Made by a program: the position numbers and the translations under genes
Notes under the pieces: model-generated
The model's input: the letters and a program-made list of their open reading frames with translations, nothing else
The model's database searches: none
What the model was told of the DNA's origin: nothing
Shown: positions 19,603 through 27,650 of the stretch, in pieces
How positions within the stretch are numbered: position 1 is the first letter of the stretch
Layout of the letters: every line of letters starts with the position of its first letter
From: Rhizobium leguminosarum
GTDB taxonomy: Bacteria > Pseudomonadota > Alphaproteobacteria > Rhizobiales > Rhizobiaceae
NCBI RefSeq assembly: GCF_017876795.1
Contig: NZ_JAGIOR010000001.1
Location: forward strand, 4,056,501-4,120,500
DNA: 64,000 nt
Reading direction: 5' to 3'

Positions 19603-20367
19603 TCAAAAGAAACTGAGCTGGCCGTCGTAAGGCCTTTGCTTCTCGGGAGCCTTCAGCGGCTTTTCGATGACGACCGGCTCCTGCAGGTCGGGACCCATAT
19701 TGGCGACCTTGTTGACCTTGTCGGAAACCGGGACGGCCTCGAAGAAATCGTCCTGAACGGGCCGCATCAGATCGACCACCTCGCGCGGTTCCTGCGTCTT
19801 GCAATCCAGCCACCGCGAAAAATCTTCGGGCTTGATGACGACGGGCATGCGATCGTGGATCGCGGATATGCCTGAGTTGGCTGATGTCGTCAGGATCGAG
19901 CCGGTATCGACCTCGGAACCGTCGGCCGAGGACCATGTCTCCATCAGCCCGGCGAAGGCGACGACCCCGCCCTGGCGCGGCCTGATCCAATAGGCCTGCG
20001 GTTTCTCGCCGCTATCCTTTGATGGGCGATGCCATTCATAGAAGCCGGAGGCCGGGATGAGCACGCGGCGATGGCGCATGGCCGCTCGGAAAGAGGCCTT
20101 GCCGATCGCGGTCTCAGAGCGGGCGTTGATCAGCAGCGGAAATTCTTTCGGATCCTTGACCCAGCCAGGCGTCAGGCCCCAGCGTACGAGCACGGCGCGC
20201 CGATCGGCCAAGTTGCTGCCCTGCTCCCTGCCCTCGCCTGATATGACGACGAGAATCGGCTGCGTCGGCGCGATGTTGTAGCGCGCCGGAAAATCGTCGA
20301 GATCGAGACCGGAGAAAAAGTCGCGCAGGTCGGCGCTGGTGATTGTCAGGGCGAAACGTCCACACAT
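19603..20367 (-). CDS. SRAP / YedK family protein (DNA-abasic-site crosslinking)
   Basis: SRAP proteins (HMCES/YedK) form a thiazolidine crosslink with abasic sites in single-stranded DNA through Cys2. The start MCGRFALT gives the required Cys2 after Met removal, which fixes the start at 20367; an in-frame extension to 20796 would bury it. The conserved Asn and Glu of the active site are likely NIAPTQPI (about 41-48) and the Glu of SGFYEW (about 112-117); GHHRVLIPASGFYE-type context is present (RRVLIPASGFYEW). The 254-residue length is normal. It is probably active in abasic-site protection. Confidence 0.93.
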   Translation of the reverse strand: MCGRFALTITSADLRDFFSGLDLDDFPARYNIAPTQPILVVISGEGREQGSNLADRRAVLVRWGLTPGWVKDPKEFPLLINARSETAIGKASFRAAMRHRRVLIPASGFYEWHRPSKDSGEKPQAYWIRPRQGGVVAFAGLMETWSSADGSEVDTGSILTTSANSGISAIHDRMPVVIKPEDFSRWLDCKTQEPREVVDLMRPVQDDFFEAVPVSDKVNKVANMGPDLQEPVVIEKPLKAPEKQRPYDGQLSFF

Positions 20368-20408
20368 CGGCTTGTCTTTGCACCCGGCCTGAGTCCGGTC
20401 AAGGCGCT

Positions 20409-20729
20409 TCAGCCTCTCGGCGCAAAGAGGATGATGCTTGTCCCGGCAAGGCAGATTAGCGCCCCGCCGATATCGTAACGATCGGGCACACGGCTTTCCA
20501 TCAGCCACAGCCAGAGCAGTGAAGCCAGAATGTAGATGCCGCCATAGGCCGCGAAGGTGCGGCCGGCCGCTTCGCTCGGCACCAGCGTCAGAAGCCAGGC
20601 AAAAAGCGCCAGCGAGACCATGCCCGGCGCCAGCCACCAGACCGGCTTTTCGAGCCTTAGCCATGCCCAGAAGGCAAAACAACCGGCGATCTCGAAGACG
20701 GCGGCGAAGGCGTAGATGATGTAGGTCAC
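20409..20729 (-). CDS. YnfA family (UPF0060) membrane protein
   Basis: A 106-residue protein of four hydrophobic helices in the YnfA family, related to small multidrug resistance transporters but of uncertain function. The family start [20 protein letters not shown] and the later FAAYGGIYI and [11 protein letters not shown] motifs are present. GTG 20729 gives the usual length and N-terminus; an extension to 20783 adds non-family residues. The upstream SRAP start is 41 bp beyond its stop, on the same strand, so co-transcription is possible. Confidence 0.9.
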   Translation of the reverse strand: MTYIIYAFAAVFEIAGCFAFWAWLRLEKPVWWLAPGMVSLALFAWLLTLVPSEAAGRTFAAYGGIYILASLLWLWLMESRVPDRYDIGGALICLAGTSIILFAPRG

Positions 20730-20858
20730 GAAAGCACCTTTCGAATCCGTCACCACTATCCCAGCGAAAACTGGGGAAGCCAAGCAGCGGCGGCATGCAA
20801 ATATCGGTTCATCGGATAGAATGGGCGATCCGAGCCAAGAGCCTCAAGAGCAGCCCCG

Positions 20859-21284
20859 ATGACCTCCGCCGCCAAAGCCGCCTCATCCGCCATTCTCGAA
20901 CGCGACGGACGATTCCTGCTGGTGCTGCGACGCAATCCGCCTTCCGCCGACAAGTATGCCTTTCCGGGCGGACGCGCTGAACCTGGCGAGACGCCGGAGC
21001 AAACGGCATTGCGAGAATTCGGTGAAGAGACCGGCATTTCGGCACGCAACCCGCGGCTGTTTTCGACCTATGATCTGAAGACCCATGCGGCCGATGGCAG
21101 CGTCAACAGCCATTTCCTGTTGTCGGTCTTCCGCGTCGAGGCGGACAGGGATGTGGTGGCGGAAGCCGCCGACGATGCGGCCGCCGTCGGCTGGTACACG
21201 GTGGAGGAAATCCGGCAATTGCCCGTGCCGCAGAGCGTGCTCGAATGCGCCGAGCGGCTAGAACAGGATGCCGAAAACCGCTGA
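20859..21284 (+). CDS. NUDIX hydrolase
   Basis: Hydrolyses a nucleoside diphosphate linked to another moiety; substrate unknown. The 141-residue protein carries a complete NUDIX box: G-x5-E-x7-REFGEETGI beginning at FPGGRAEPGE near residue 30, with the metal-binding Glu residues intact. It has no extra domain. It is divergent from ynfA across 129 bp. Confidence 0.9.
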   Translation: MTSAAKAASSAILERDGRFLLVLRRNPPSADKYAFPGGRAEPGETPEQTALREFGEETGISARNPRLFSTYDLKTHAADGSVNSHFLLSVFRVEADRDVVAEAADDAAAVGWYTVEEIRQLPVPQSVLECAERLEQDAENR

Positions 21285-21379
21285 CACTTTTCGGCATCAT
21301 GCACTTGCGGGTGGCGAATAGAAGTGGAAACTCTCAGGCGCGCCTTGTTGCCGTCATGCTCAACGTATCAACTGGGACC

Positions 21380-21802
21380 ATGATTCCCGTTCGACGCATT
21401 TTCCTGTGCCTGCTCGTCCTGGCCGGCCCGACCATGGCGCAGGGCAAGAACACGCCGCCTCCACAGGAGGAGGAGATTGCGCCGCCGCCTGCCGCAATCG
21501 TGCCCTATGACGACAAGCTGGCGCGGCTCGCCGAGGTGTTGGGTTCGGTGCATTATCTCAGAACGCTCTGCAAGGCGGCAGGCGCCGACGAGTGGCGAAA
21601 CGGCATGCAGCAGCTGCTCGATTCGGAGACCGGCAACGAGCCGCAGCGCAAGGAAAGGCTGACTGCAGCCTTCAACCGCGGCTACCGCGCGTTCGCCTCC
21701 GTCTATACGGATTGCACCGCAGCGGCCATCGTGGCAGAAGAGCGCTACCGTAACGAAGGTGCAACACTCGCCACAGAAATTACCTCGCGTTTTGGAAATT
21801 AA
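21380..21802 (+). CDS. TIGR02301 family protein, exported
   Basis: A 140-residue protein with a signal peptide (about residues 5-19, ending TMAQG) followed by a Pro-rich linker and a helical domain. The segments LAEVLGSVHYLRTLC and RGYRAFASVYTDC match the TIGR02301 family, which is largely restricted to Rhizobiales and has no known function. The two Cys could form a disulfide in the periplasm. ATG 21380 gives a clean signal peptide; an in-frame extension starting inside the NUDIX gene is discounted. Confidence 0.8.
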   Translation: MIPVRRIFLCLLVLAGPTMAQGKNTPPPQEEEIAPPPAAIVPYDDKLARLAEVLGSVHYLRTLCKAAGADEWRNGMQQLLDSETGNEPQRKERLTAAFNRGYRAFASVYTDCTAAAIVAEERYRNEGATLATEITSRFGN

Positions 21803-21905
21803 CGTTTAATTAACCTGTTTTCGCATGCGGACGTGTCGTTTTGGGAAAAGGCTGTTAGTGTTGTTAACGGTGCAGTAAGACATGAGAAGTTCTGAGGAAA
21901 AGACA

Positions 21906-22163
21906 ATGGAAGCAAGCCTCAACGAGATCGACGACATGATCGTCCACGAAAAGATGCAGGCGGCTCTGGAGTACCAGAACGAGGCTTGGGCCGACGGCAT
22001 GGCCGACGGAATCGAGCCTGAGATCATCGCTGATGCCGCCATTGCGCATGCACTGCGCGAGACCATCCGATTGCACGGGGAAAGCAGCGCGGAAGCCCTG
22101 CTGGATTCGCTCCGTGAGCGCATGCTTGCCGGCGAATTCTCCGCGAACCGCACCCTGCAATAG
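21906..22163 (+). CDS. small acidic helical protein of unknown function
   Basis: An 85-residue protein, mostly helical and acidic (EASLNEIDDMIVHEK, ADGMADGIEPEIIADAA), with no membrane segment or Cys. ATG 21906 follows a TGAGGAAAA Shine-Dalgarno; an upstream ATG at 21882 is in frame. I recognise no named family. It lies 18 bp upstream of the next gene on the same strand, so the two may be co-transcribed. Confidence 0.7.
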   Translation: MEASLNEIDDMIVHEKMQAALEYQNEAWADGMADGIEPEIIADAAIAHALRETIRLHGESSAEALLDSLRERMLAGEFSANRTLQ

Positions 22164-22181
22164 TTATTTTCAGAGAGTTTG

Positions 22182-22928
22182 ATGCACGCCGGTAAAGAGA
22201 AAGTATCGCGAATTCCGCTCGCGCCGGTGCTGCTTGCGTTCAGCCTCGCTGCCGGCAATGTTTTCCTCGCGCCGGCAGCCTACGCGCTTTCTGAACTGCA
22301 CAAGGTCCCCGGCCAGCCCACCAACGACGCCCCGGCCGCTCAGGGACAGAGCCAACCGCAAAGCGGAGCCACTCCCGGCGTTCCCATGGCCGATCCGCTG
22401 GTCAACAGCCAGAATAATCAGGGTGTCGACAAGACGCCAGGCGCCCAGGATGCTTCCAAGCCCGCCGAAGTGATTTACGACATCAGCAAGGTACCCGAGC
22501 CGGTTCGCAAGATGCGCGAGCAGATCGTCGAGGCGGCCGCCTCCGGCGAACTCGAACGGCTACGGCCGTTGATGGGCGCCGGCACCGAGCAGACGCAGGT
22601 GACGGTGGGTGAGCCCACAGACGATCCGATCGGCACGCTAAAGGATCTTTCGGGCGATCCTGACGGAGACGAGATCCTCGCCATTATGCTCGACATCATC
22701 TCGACCGGCTTCGTGCATGTCGGCCAGGGTACGGCAGACGACATGTATGTGTGGCCGTATTTTGCCGAGAAAGACCTGAAGTCGCTGACGCCGCCGGAGC
22801 GCGTCGAGCTGCTGCGCATCGTCACCGCCGGCGATCTTTCCGACATGCAGGAATTCGGCGGATATAATTTCTACCGCCTCGGCATTACGCCTCAGGGCAA
22901 ATGGAAATTCTTCACAGCGGGCGATTGA
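22182..22928 (+). CDS. exported protein of unknown function
   Basis: A 248-residue protein with an N-terminal signal segment (about residues 11-34, ending PAAYA), a Gln/Pro-rich low-complexity linker (about 45-85) and a folded C-terminal domain. The C-terminal part has DPIGTLKDLSGD, DDMYVWPYFAEKDL and ERVELLRIVTAGD, a pattern seen in uncharacterised periplasmic proteins of rhizobia. No catalytic motif is evident. A weak hairpin lies after the stop. Confidence 0.7.
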   Translation: MHAGKEKVSRIPLAPVLLAFSLAAGNVFLAPAAYALSELHKVPGQPTNDAPAAQGQSQPQSGATPGVPMADPLVNSQNNQGVDKTPGAQDASKPAEVIYDISKVPEPVRKMREQIVEAAASGELERLRPLMGAGTEQTQVTVGEPTDDPIGTLKDLSGDPDGDEILAIMLDIISTGFVHVGQGTADDMYVWPYFAEKDLKSLTPPERVELLRIVTAGDLSDMQEFGGYNFYRLGITPQGKWKFFTAGD

Positions 22929-22942
22929 TGCCCACCTCGCTT

Positions 22943-22969
22943 GCGCCTCTCGCGTTTCGCATGAGGCGC
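22943..22969 (+). terminator. weak hairpin after the 22182-22928 gene
   Basis: A 7-bp GC-rich stem (GCGCCTC / GAGGCGC) lies 14 bp past the stop with a 13-nt loop and no T-run. Possible terminator. Confidence 0.3.
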
Positions 22970-23028
22970 TTGCGATCCACCTCATGAAGACATACCTCTG
23001 AGCGATGACCAACGCGACAGGTTCCGCC

Positions 23029-23883
23029 ATGCCAGCCGTATTCCTGAAAGACCGCTCACTGCTCTCGATCAGCGGCGCGGAAGCGCAATCCTTCCTGCAG
23101 AACCTGATCACCACCGATATCATCTCGCTTGGGGCCGACGAGGCGCGGCCCGGGGCACTGCTGACGCCGCAGGGCAAGATCCTGTTCGACTTCATGATCT
23201 GGCGGGACGGCGACGGCTATACGATCGAAACCGATGCCGGCCAGCGCGATGGCCTGCTGAAGCGGCTGACGATGTACAAGCTGCGCGCCGCCGTCACGCT
23301 TGCGCCGCGCGCCGAAGAGGGCGTCACCGTTTGCTGGGGTGAAGGTGCCGAGGCTGTTCGGGACAGCCAGGGCGTCCAGGACAACCGCTTCGCCAAGGCA
23401 AGTGTTACGTTGATCCGTCGGCCCGGCAAACATGGCGACGGTGAGGAAGCGCTCTACGACGCGCTGCGTATCGGCCACGGCATCGTCGCATCAGGATCGG
23501 ACTTCGCCCTGCAGGACGCCTTCCCGCATGACGTGCTGATGGATCTGAACGGCGGCCTCTCCTTCAGGAAAGGCTGCTATGTTGGCCAGGAAGTCGTCTC
23601 GCGCATGCAGCACCGGGGCACTGCGCGCCGGCGCGTCGTGACCGTTTCTGCCGCTGCAGCCTTGCCGGGGCCCGGAACGGAGATCACCGCCGGCGGCAAG
23701 CCTGTGGGAACGCTCGGTTCGGTCGAAGGCGACCATGGACTTGCGATCGTGCGTATCGACCGCGCCGGCGCCGCAATCGCCGCAGGCACGCCTCTGCTCG
23801 CCGGCGAAACACCCGTTTCCCTCGTCCTGCCGGCATGGTCCGGCCTTGTCTTTCCCACCAGCGCCGACGAGGCCAGCGCGTGA
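23029..23883 (+). CDS. ygfZ: YgfZ/GcvT-like folate-binding protein
   Basis: YgfZ is a folate-dependent factor for iron-sulfur enzymes and tRNA thiomodification. The 284-residue protein contains the family signature KGCYVGQEVVSRM near residue 185, whose Cys is the conserved functional residue. The N-terminus is the GcvT-like folate domain (SGAEAQSFLQNLITTD). I chose ATG 23029 over the in-frame ATG at 23005; the Shine-Dalgarno evidence is weak for both. Its stop overlaps the start of the following HD gene (GTGA), so the downstream genes are coupled. Confidence 0.9.
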   Translation: MPAVFLKDRSLLSISGAEAQSFLQNLITTDIISLGADEARPGALLTPQGKILFDFMIWRDGDGYTIETDAGQRDGLLKRLTMYKLRAAVTLAPRAEEGVTVCWGEGAEAVRDSQGVQDNRFAKASVTLIRRPGKHGDGEEALYDALRIGHGIVASGSDFALQDAFPHDVLMDLNGGLSFRKGCYVGQEVVSRMQHRGTARRRVVTVSAAAALPGPGTEITAGGKPVGTLGSVEGDHGLAIVRIDRAGAAIAAGTPLLAGETPVSLVLPAWSGLVFPTSADEASA

Positions 23884-24488
23884 CAACGGCAAAAGCTCCG
23901 CGTGCCTGGCAGCGCATGCTGTCCGGGCGCAGGCTCGACCTGCTCGACCCCTCGCCGCTCGATGTCGAACTGATCGATATCGCCCATGGGCTGGCGCGTG
24001 TCGCTCGCTGGAACGGCCAGACATCAGGCGATCATGCTTTTTCGGTGGCGCAGCACAGTCTCGTCGTAGAAGACATTTTCCGCCGCTTCAACGATGCGCG
24101 GCCGCAGGAGTGCCTGGTGGCGCTGCTGCATGATGCACCCGAATATGTGATCGGCGATATGATCTCACCGTTCAAATCGGTGGTCGGCGGCGGCTACAAG
24201 ACGGTGGAGAAGCGGTTGGAGGCCGCCGTGCACCTGCGCTTCGGCCTGCCGCCGCATCCCTCGCGCGACCTCAAGGACCGAATCAAGAAGGCCGATACGA
24301 TCGCCGCCTATTTCGAGGCGACGGTGCTTGCCGGTTTTACATCCGCCGAGGCACAGAAATTCTTCGGCCAGCCGCGCGGCATCAGCCCGGAGATGCTGAT
24401 GATCGAGCCCCTGCCGGCAGTCGAAGCGCAGCGACTGTTCTGCGAGCGCTTCGCGGCGATCGAGGCCGAGCGGGAGACGGTGTCGTGA
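23880..24488 (+). CDS. HD domain hydrolase (YfbR-like)
   Basis: A metal-dependent phosphohydrolase of the HD superfamily, 202 residues. The ligands are GDHAFSVAQHSL (His near residue 47) and LLHDAPEYV (His-Asp near residue 83). It resembles YfbR-type 5'-nucleotidases; the substrate is inferred. The GTG start overlaps the ygfZ stop by 4 nt (GTGA), and the same overlap links its stop to the phosphatase gene. Confidence 0.85.
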   Translation: MTTAKAPRAWQRMLSGRRLDLLDPSPLDVELIDIAHGLARVARWNGQTSGDHAFSVAQHSLVVEDIFRRFNDARPQECLVALLHDAPEYVIGDMISPFKSVVGGGYKTVEKRLEAAVHLRFGLPPHPSRDLKDRIKKADTIAAYFEATVLAGFTSAEAQKFFGQPRGISPEMLMIEPLPAVEAQRLFCERFAAIEAERETVS

Positions 24489-25015
24489 GCTTCATCGTCG
24501 TCTCGCCGCTGTCGCGCATCGCGGAGATGGCCGTGCGCCACAAGGCGCGTGACATGATCAGCCTGATCGCCAAGGAACAGGCCTTTCACCGACCGGGCGT
24601 GATCGCGGCCGACCGCCACCTGACGCTTGCGATGAACGACATCGTCTTCAAGGGCACCGGCGGCCTGGTGGCGCCCGACGAGACGCATGTGCAGGGAATT
24701 ATCGACTTTGCCGCATCGTGGCGGCAGGAGACGCCGCTGCTCATCCATTGCTGGATGGGCGTGTCGCGATCGCCGGCGGCAGCCCTGATCGCCGCGCTGT
24801 CGCTCGTACCGGATCAGAGCGAAGAAAGGCTTGCCTGCCGGCTGCGGGCCGCCTCGCCTTTCGCAACGCCGAATGCCCGGTTGATCGAGATCGGCGACGC
24901 GCTGCTTAACCGCCGCGGCCGGCTGGTTGCGGCAGTGCGGGCAATCGGCCGCGGTGCGGATGCCGACGGCAACGCGCCCTTCGTGCTTGCGATCGACGAC
25001 GCCGCCTGCGGTTGA
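24485..25015 (+). CDS. dual-specificity/tyrosine phosphatase-like protein
   Basis: A 176-residue cysteine phosphatase: HCWMGVSRS is the CX5R P-loop, with Cys nucleophile near residue 85. The upstream strand and the conserved Asp typical of the family are plausible in the loop before residue 75. Substrates are unknown. The GTG start overlaps the preceding stop (GTGA), which supports an operon ygfZ-HD-phosphatase. A RIME-like repeat follows. Confidence 0.87.
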   Translation: MSFIVVSPLSRIAEMAVRHKARDMISLIAKEQAFHRPGVIAADRHLTLAMNDIVFKGTGGLVAPDETHVQGIIDFAASWRQETPLLIHCWMGVSRSPAAALIAALSLVPDQSEERLACRLRAASPFATPNARLIEIGDALLNRRGRLVAAVRAIGRGADADGNAPFVLAIDDAACG

Positions 25016-25038
25016 CGCTGCCGCCGGCCGCTCCATCT

Positions 25039-25150
25039 AGAGCATGATGCCGAAAAGTGTGAGCGGTTTTCTTATGACATCATGCTCTAACTCTTTAATG
25101 TAGAACAGGATTCAGATTTTAGGCCGACACGGCCTAAAATCATCCTGTTC
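25039..25150. repeat. RIME-like double palindrome, copy 1
   Basis: A 112-bp element of two palindromes: AGAGCATGATG...CATCATGCTCT (25039-25088) and GAACAGGATTC...TCATCCTGTTC (25103-25150). A near-identical copy is at 30336-30447 and a fragment at 33257-33289. Size and two-palindrome structure fit the Rhizobium-specific intergenic mosaic elements described in rhizobia; identity to that family is my inference. Confidence 0.8.
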
Positions 25151-25186
25151 TAGCCCCGACCAAGAACAATCCGACAGGGCCAGATC

Positions 25187-26074
25187 ATGGAACAACAGGC
25201 AGCCGACGTCCTTCTCGCCACACAAACGGCGCTCAGTCAGGCGAGCGCGCTGGCGGTGCAATATTCCTTTTCCGTCCTCGGGGCCGTCATCCTGCTCGTT
25301 CTCGGCTGGGCACTCGCCGGTTTTACCAGCCGCTGGGCCTATGAAGGCCTGTCGCGCGTCCATGGTATCGACGAGACGCTGGCGCGATTCTTCACCAATG
25401 TGCTGCGCTACACGCTGCTCATCCTGGTGTTTATCACCGTGCTCGGTCAGTTCGGCGTCCAGACCGCCTCAATCATCGCGACCCTTGGCGCAGCCGGCCT
25501 GGCAATCGGACTGGCGCTACAGGGGACGCTGCAGAATATCGCCGCCGGCATCATGCTGCTGATTCTCAGGCCGTTTCGGGTCGGGGAATACATCGAGACC
25601 AGCAGTGTGGCGGGCACAGTGCGCGAAATCGGGTTGTTTGCGACTGAACTCAGGACCGGCGACGGGCTCTACCGGTTGGCGCCGAATTCGACACTCTGGA
25701 ACACGCCGATTACCAATTTCAGTCGCGAGCCTACGCGACGGAACGATGTGAACGTCAAGGTCACCAATGGGGATGACATCCATCAAGCGATGGAGACACT
25801 GACGGGCCTTGCCAAAGCCGATTCCCGGGTGCTGAAGTCACCGGAACCAAGCGTCTTCATCGACAGCCTCGGTGACGGTGCGATCTTGGTGACACTGCGC
25901 TACTGGGCAAAGACCGGCGACTGGTGGGCGGTCAGCCGTGACATGGTAAAGCGCGTAAAACTCGCCTTCGACGAGAGGGATCCGGCCGTGGTCCCGGATG
26001 CGCCGGACGCCGCGCCCGCAAAGAACTCCAAAGGCAAGGTGGCCGCCGAAAAGCCGGCTCCGACGCGTCAATAA
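25187..26074 (+). CDS. MscS-family mechanosensitive channel
   Basis: A small-conductance mechanosensitive channel of 295 residues. Three hydrophobic helices (about 25-48, 65-85, 92-125) precede the MscS pore-lining repeat: GAAGLAIGLALQGTLQN near residue 103, rich in Gly and Ala for close packing. The beta and alpha/beta cytoplasmic domains follow (RPFRVGEYI, NSTLWNTPITN). The tail is Lys/Ala-rich. Gates open under hypo-osmotic shock. It lies alone, downstream of a RIME-like repeat. Confidence 0.92.
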   Translation: MEQQAADVLLATQTALSQASALAVQYSFSVLGAVILLVLGWALAGFTSRWAYEGLSRVHGIDETLARFFTNVLRYTLLILVFITVLGQFGVQTASIIATLGAAGLAIGLALQGTLQNIAAGIMLLILRPFRVGEYIETSSVAGTVREIGLFATELRTGDGLYRLAPNSTLWNTPITNFSREPTRRNDVNVKVTNGDDIHQAMETLTGLAKADSRVLKSPEPSVFIDSLGDGAILVTLRYWAKTGDWWAVSRDMVKRVKLAFDERDPAVVPDAPDAAPAKNSKGKVAAEKPAPTRQ

Positions 26075-26152
26075 GACATTGCAGCGCCGCCGCGTTTTTC
26101 AGGCGGATGGCGCTTAACACATTGAATCGGCGCATAATTTTATCGCAACAGT

Positions 26153-26662
26153 CTATTGGATGACGCCGCAGGCTAGTCTTTCCCCGGCATCACCCGAAGG
26201 CTGGCTTCGATAATCGTCCGAATTGGCGTGGACCATCAATGCGCGGCCGCGAATGCCGTCGGTCTTACCGTCGAGCGTGACCATGCTGTCGAAGACCTGG
26301 GCTCTCAGCATACCGTCCTCTCCGACATACTGATTGGGCATATCGCCGGCGTGCGGACCCTTGGCGGCAAGGAGGCCGTGCTCGGCCTTCTCAGGGTTGA
26401 AGTGACCACCGGCCGACTCATGATGGGTCGCGGCATCGCAACGGCCAGTCTCGTGAACATGGAAAGCCACCCATTTGTTGGCCGGCAGCCCCGATATCTC
26501 GACTTCGATCAGAACGCCACCACTGGCGGCAGCCGTCAGTTGCGCGCGGCCGTCCTCCTTGCCGTCCTTGCCGACGAAATTGGCGACCGCCGTCTGCTTG
26601 TCCTGAGCGCCCGCCGGCAATGCAACTGCAAGCAGGCTCAGCTCAGGGCGGCGATGGTGCAC
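26153..26662 (-). CDS. sodC: Cu,Zn superoxide dismutase, signal peptide frame disrupted
   Basis: The mature domain is a complete SodC: Cu/Zn ligands HVHETGRCD and AGGHFNP, a further His in HAGDMPN, Cys pair GRC and LACG, and the VHANSDDY loop. The natural start with a GGAG Shine-Dalgarno is ATG 26673, but that frame reaches a TGA after 11 codons. A 5-bp tandem duplication (CTGAG twice, 26637-26646) explains this: without one copy the protein begins MKAMCTIAALSLLAVALPAG, a normal signal peptide. As read, translation must start at GTG 26662, giving a shorter Arg-Arg then hydrophobic N-terminus that may export poorly. Either a recent inactivating mutation, slippage-prone site or sequencing error. 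Confidence 0.8.
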   Translation of the reverse strand: MHHRRPELSLLAVALPAGAQDKQTAVANFVGKDGKEDGRAQLTAAASGGVLIEVEISGLPANKWVAFHVHETGRCDAATHHESAGGHFNPEKAEHGLLAAKGPHAGDMPNQYVGEDGMLRAQVFDSMVTLDGKTDGIRGRALMVHANSDDYRSQPSGDAGERLACGVIQ

Positions 26663-26828
26663 ATGGCTTTCATGGAGGTCTCCTTCCGTCCGGTTGTCCT
26701 TCTGAACGTGTCAGCCAGGAAGGTGTTCCTGATTAAGCGCAAAGGACGCTCTATCCGTTGGAACTGGCGCATGATCCTTTCCCGATATCGATTCCGGTTT
26801 TCGGGTTATGCACTGGGAACACAGAACG

Positions 26829-26854
26829 CAAAAAGCCGGCGAAACGGCCGGCTT
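26829..26854 (-). terminator. Rho-independent terminator of the EF-hand gene
   Basis: A perfect 8-bp stem (AAGCCGGC / GCCGGCTT) with a 6-nt loop followed, on the minus strand, by a run of five Ts. It lies 26 bp beyond the EF-hand stop. Confidence 0.8.
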
Positions 26855-26879
26855 GCAGATCGCCCGATTCGGGAGTGGC

Positions 26880-27221
26880 TCACGCGACGGCGTTGAAGTC
26901 GAACTGGCCGTAAGTGTTGCGGTAAAGATCGTCCGACCGATCGCCGGCCGTCGGCGCGGTCTGCTGCAACGGATAGGGAACGACGATACTGGCTGCCATG
27001 CCGCTGTCACGCGAGTCCATCATCAGCGCGATCAGGCTGCCGGAAAATTTCGGCTGCGTTTCGCTGGTCTTGTCCTCGTCCAGGAGTTCCTTGATGATAC
27101 CGGGCTTCTGATCGGCGGCCCGTTCGCCGCGGCTGAGGACACCATCGCCATTGGCATCAAGCCGCGAGAGCGTCGCCAGATAGGCGTATGAAGTGTCCGA
27201 AACGGATGTGGTGCTGGTCAT
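26880..27221 (-). CDS. EF-hand domain protein
   Basis: A 113-residue protein with one canonical calcium loop, DANGDGVLSRGE (12 residues with Asp at 1, Asn at 3, Asp at 5 and Glu at 12), near residues 24-35, and a possible degenerate second one. No signal peptide is evident and the N-terminus is Ser/Thr-rich. Function unknown; calcium sensing or structural use is possible. ATG 27221 follows GGAGGTTTGT; an upstream in-frame ATG at 27233 is less well placed. Confidence 0.75.
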   Translation of the reverse strand: MTSTTSVSDTSYAYLATLSRLDANGDGVLSRGERAADQKPGIIKELLDEDKTSETQPKFSGSLIALMMDSRDSGMAASIVVPYPLQQTAPTAGDRSDDLYRNTYGQFDFNAVA

Positions 27222-27650
27222 ACAAACCTCCATTCACCGCCTTTAGCCGGTGGTGTTTGTACGCAATACGAACGTGGAAAATCACTGTTGACTCGCTGGT
27301 TAAACTGATTTGCGCGGTGCGTCAATAAGTTGTTAACTTCTCATTAACGATGATTGACAACCGTTAACGGGCTGCCAACCTTCCGTCGGCGTCAAACGAG
27401 GGGACATCGCGGTATTTCAGCGATTTTTCACATATAAAACAAATGTCTAACGACGTGACGCCGCTGCTGCACCGCAACCGAATATTAATCCCGCCCATCC
27501 AGAATGGGCGCCACAAGACACTACCCAGACGTTCAGCTTATAAAAAAATCAATTTTATGTTCACTTTGGAAGGGTTTTCGATGTGATGAGGTACGTTCAT
27601 CAGGTGAGGACGACCATTGCTGTCGCAGCCGCCCCGCAAGAGGCATCCAC
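27222..27650. other. 429-bp intergenic region between the EF-hand and PAS-GGDEF-EAL genes
   Basis: Divergent promoter region, AT-richer than its flanks. It contains GTTAAC (27333) and an imperfect TTAACG repeat near 27345-27370, but no convincing ORF, RNA gene or clear promoter pair could be placed. Confidence 0.5.
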
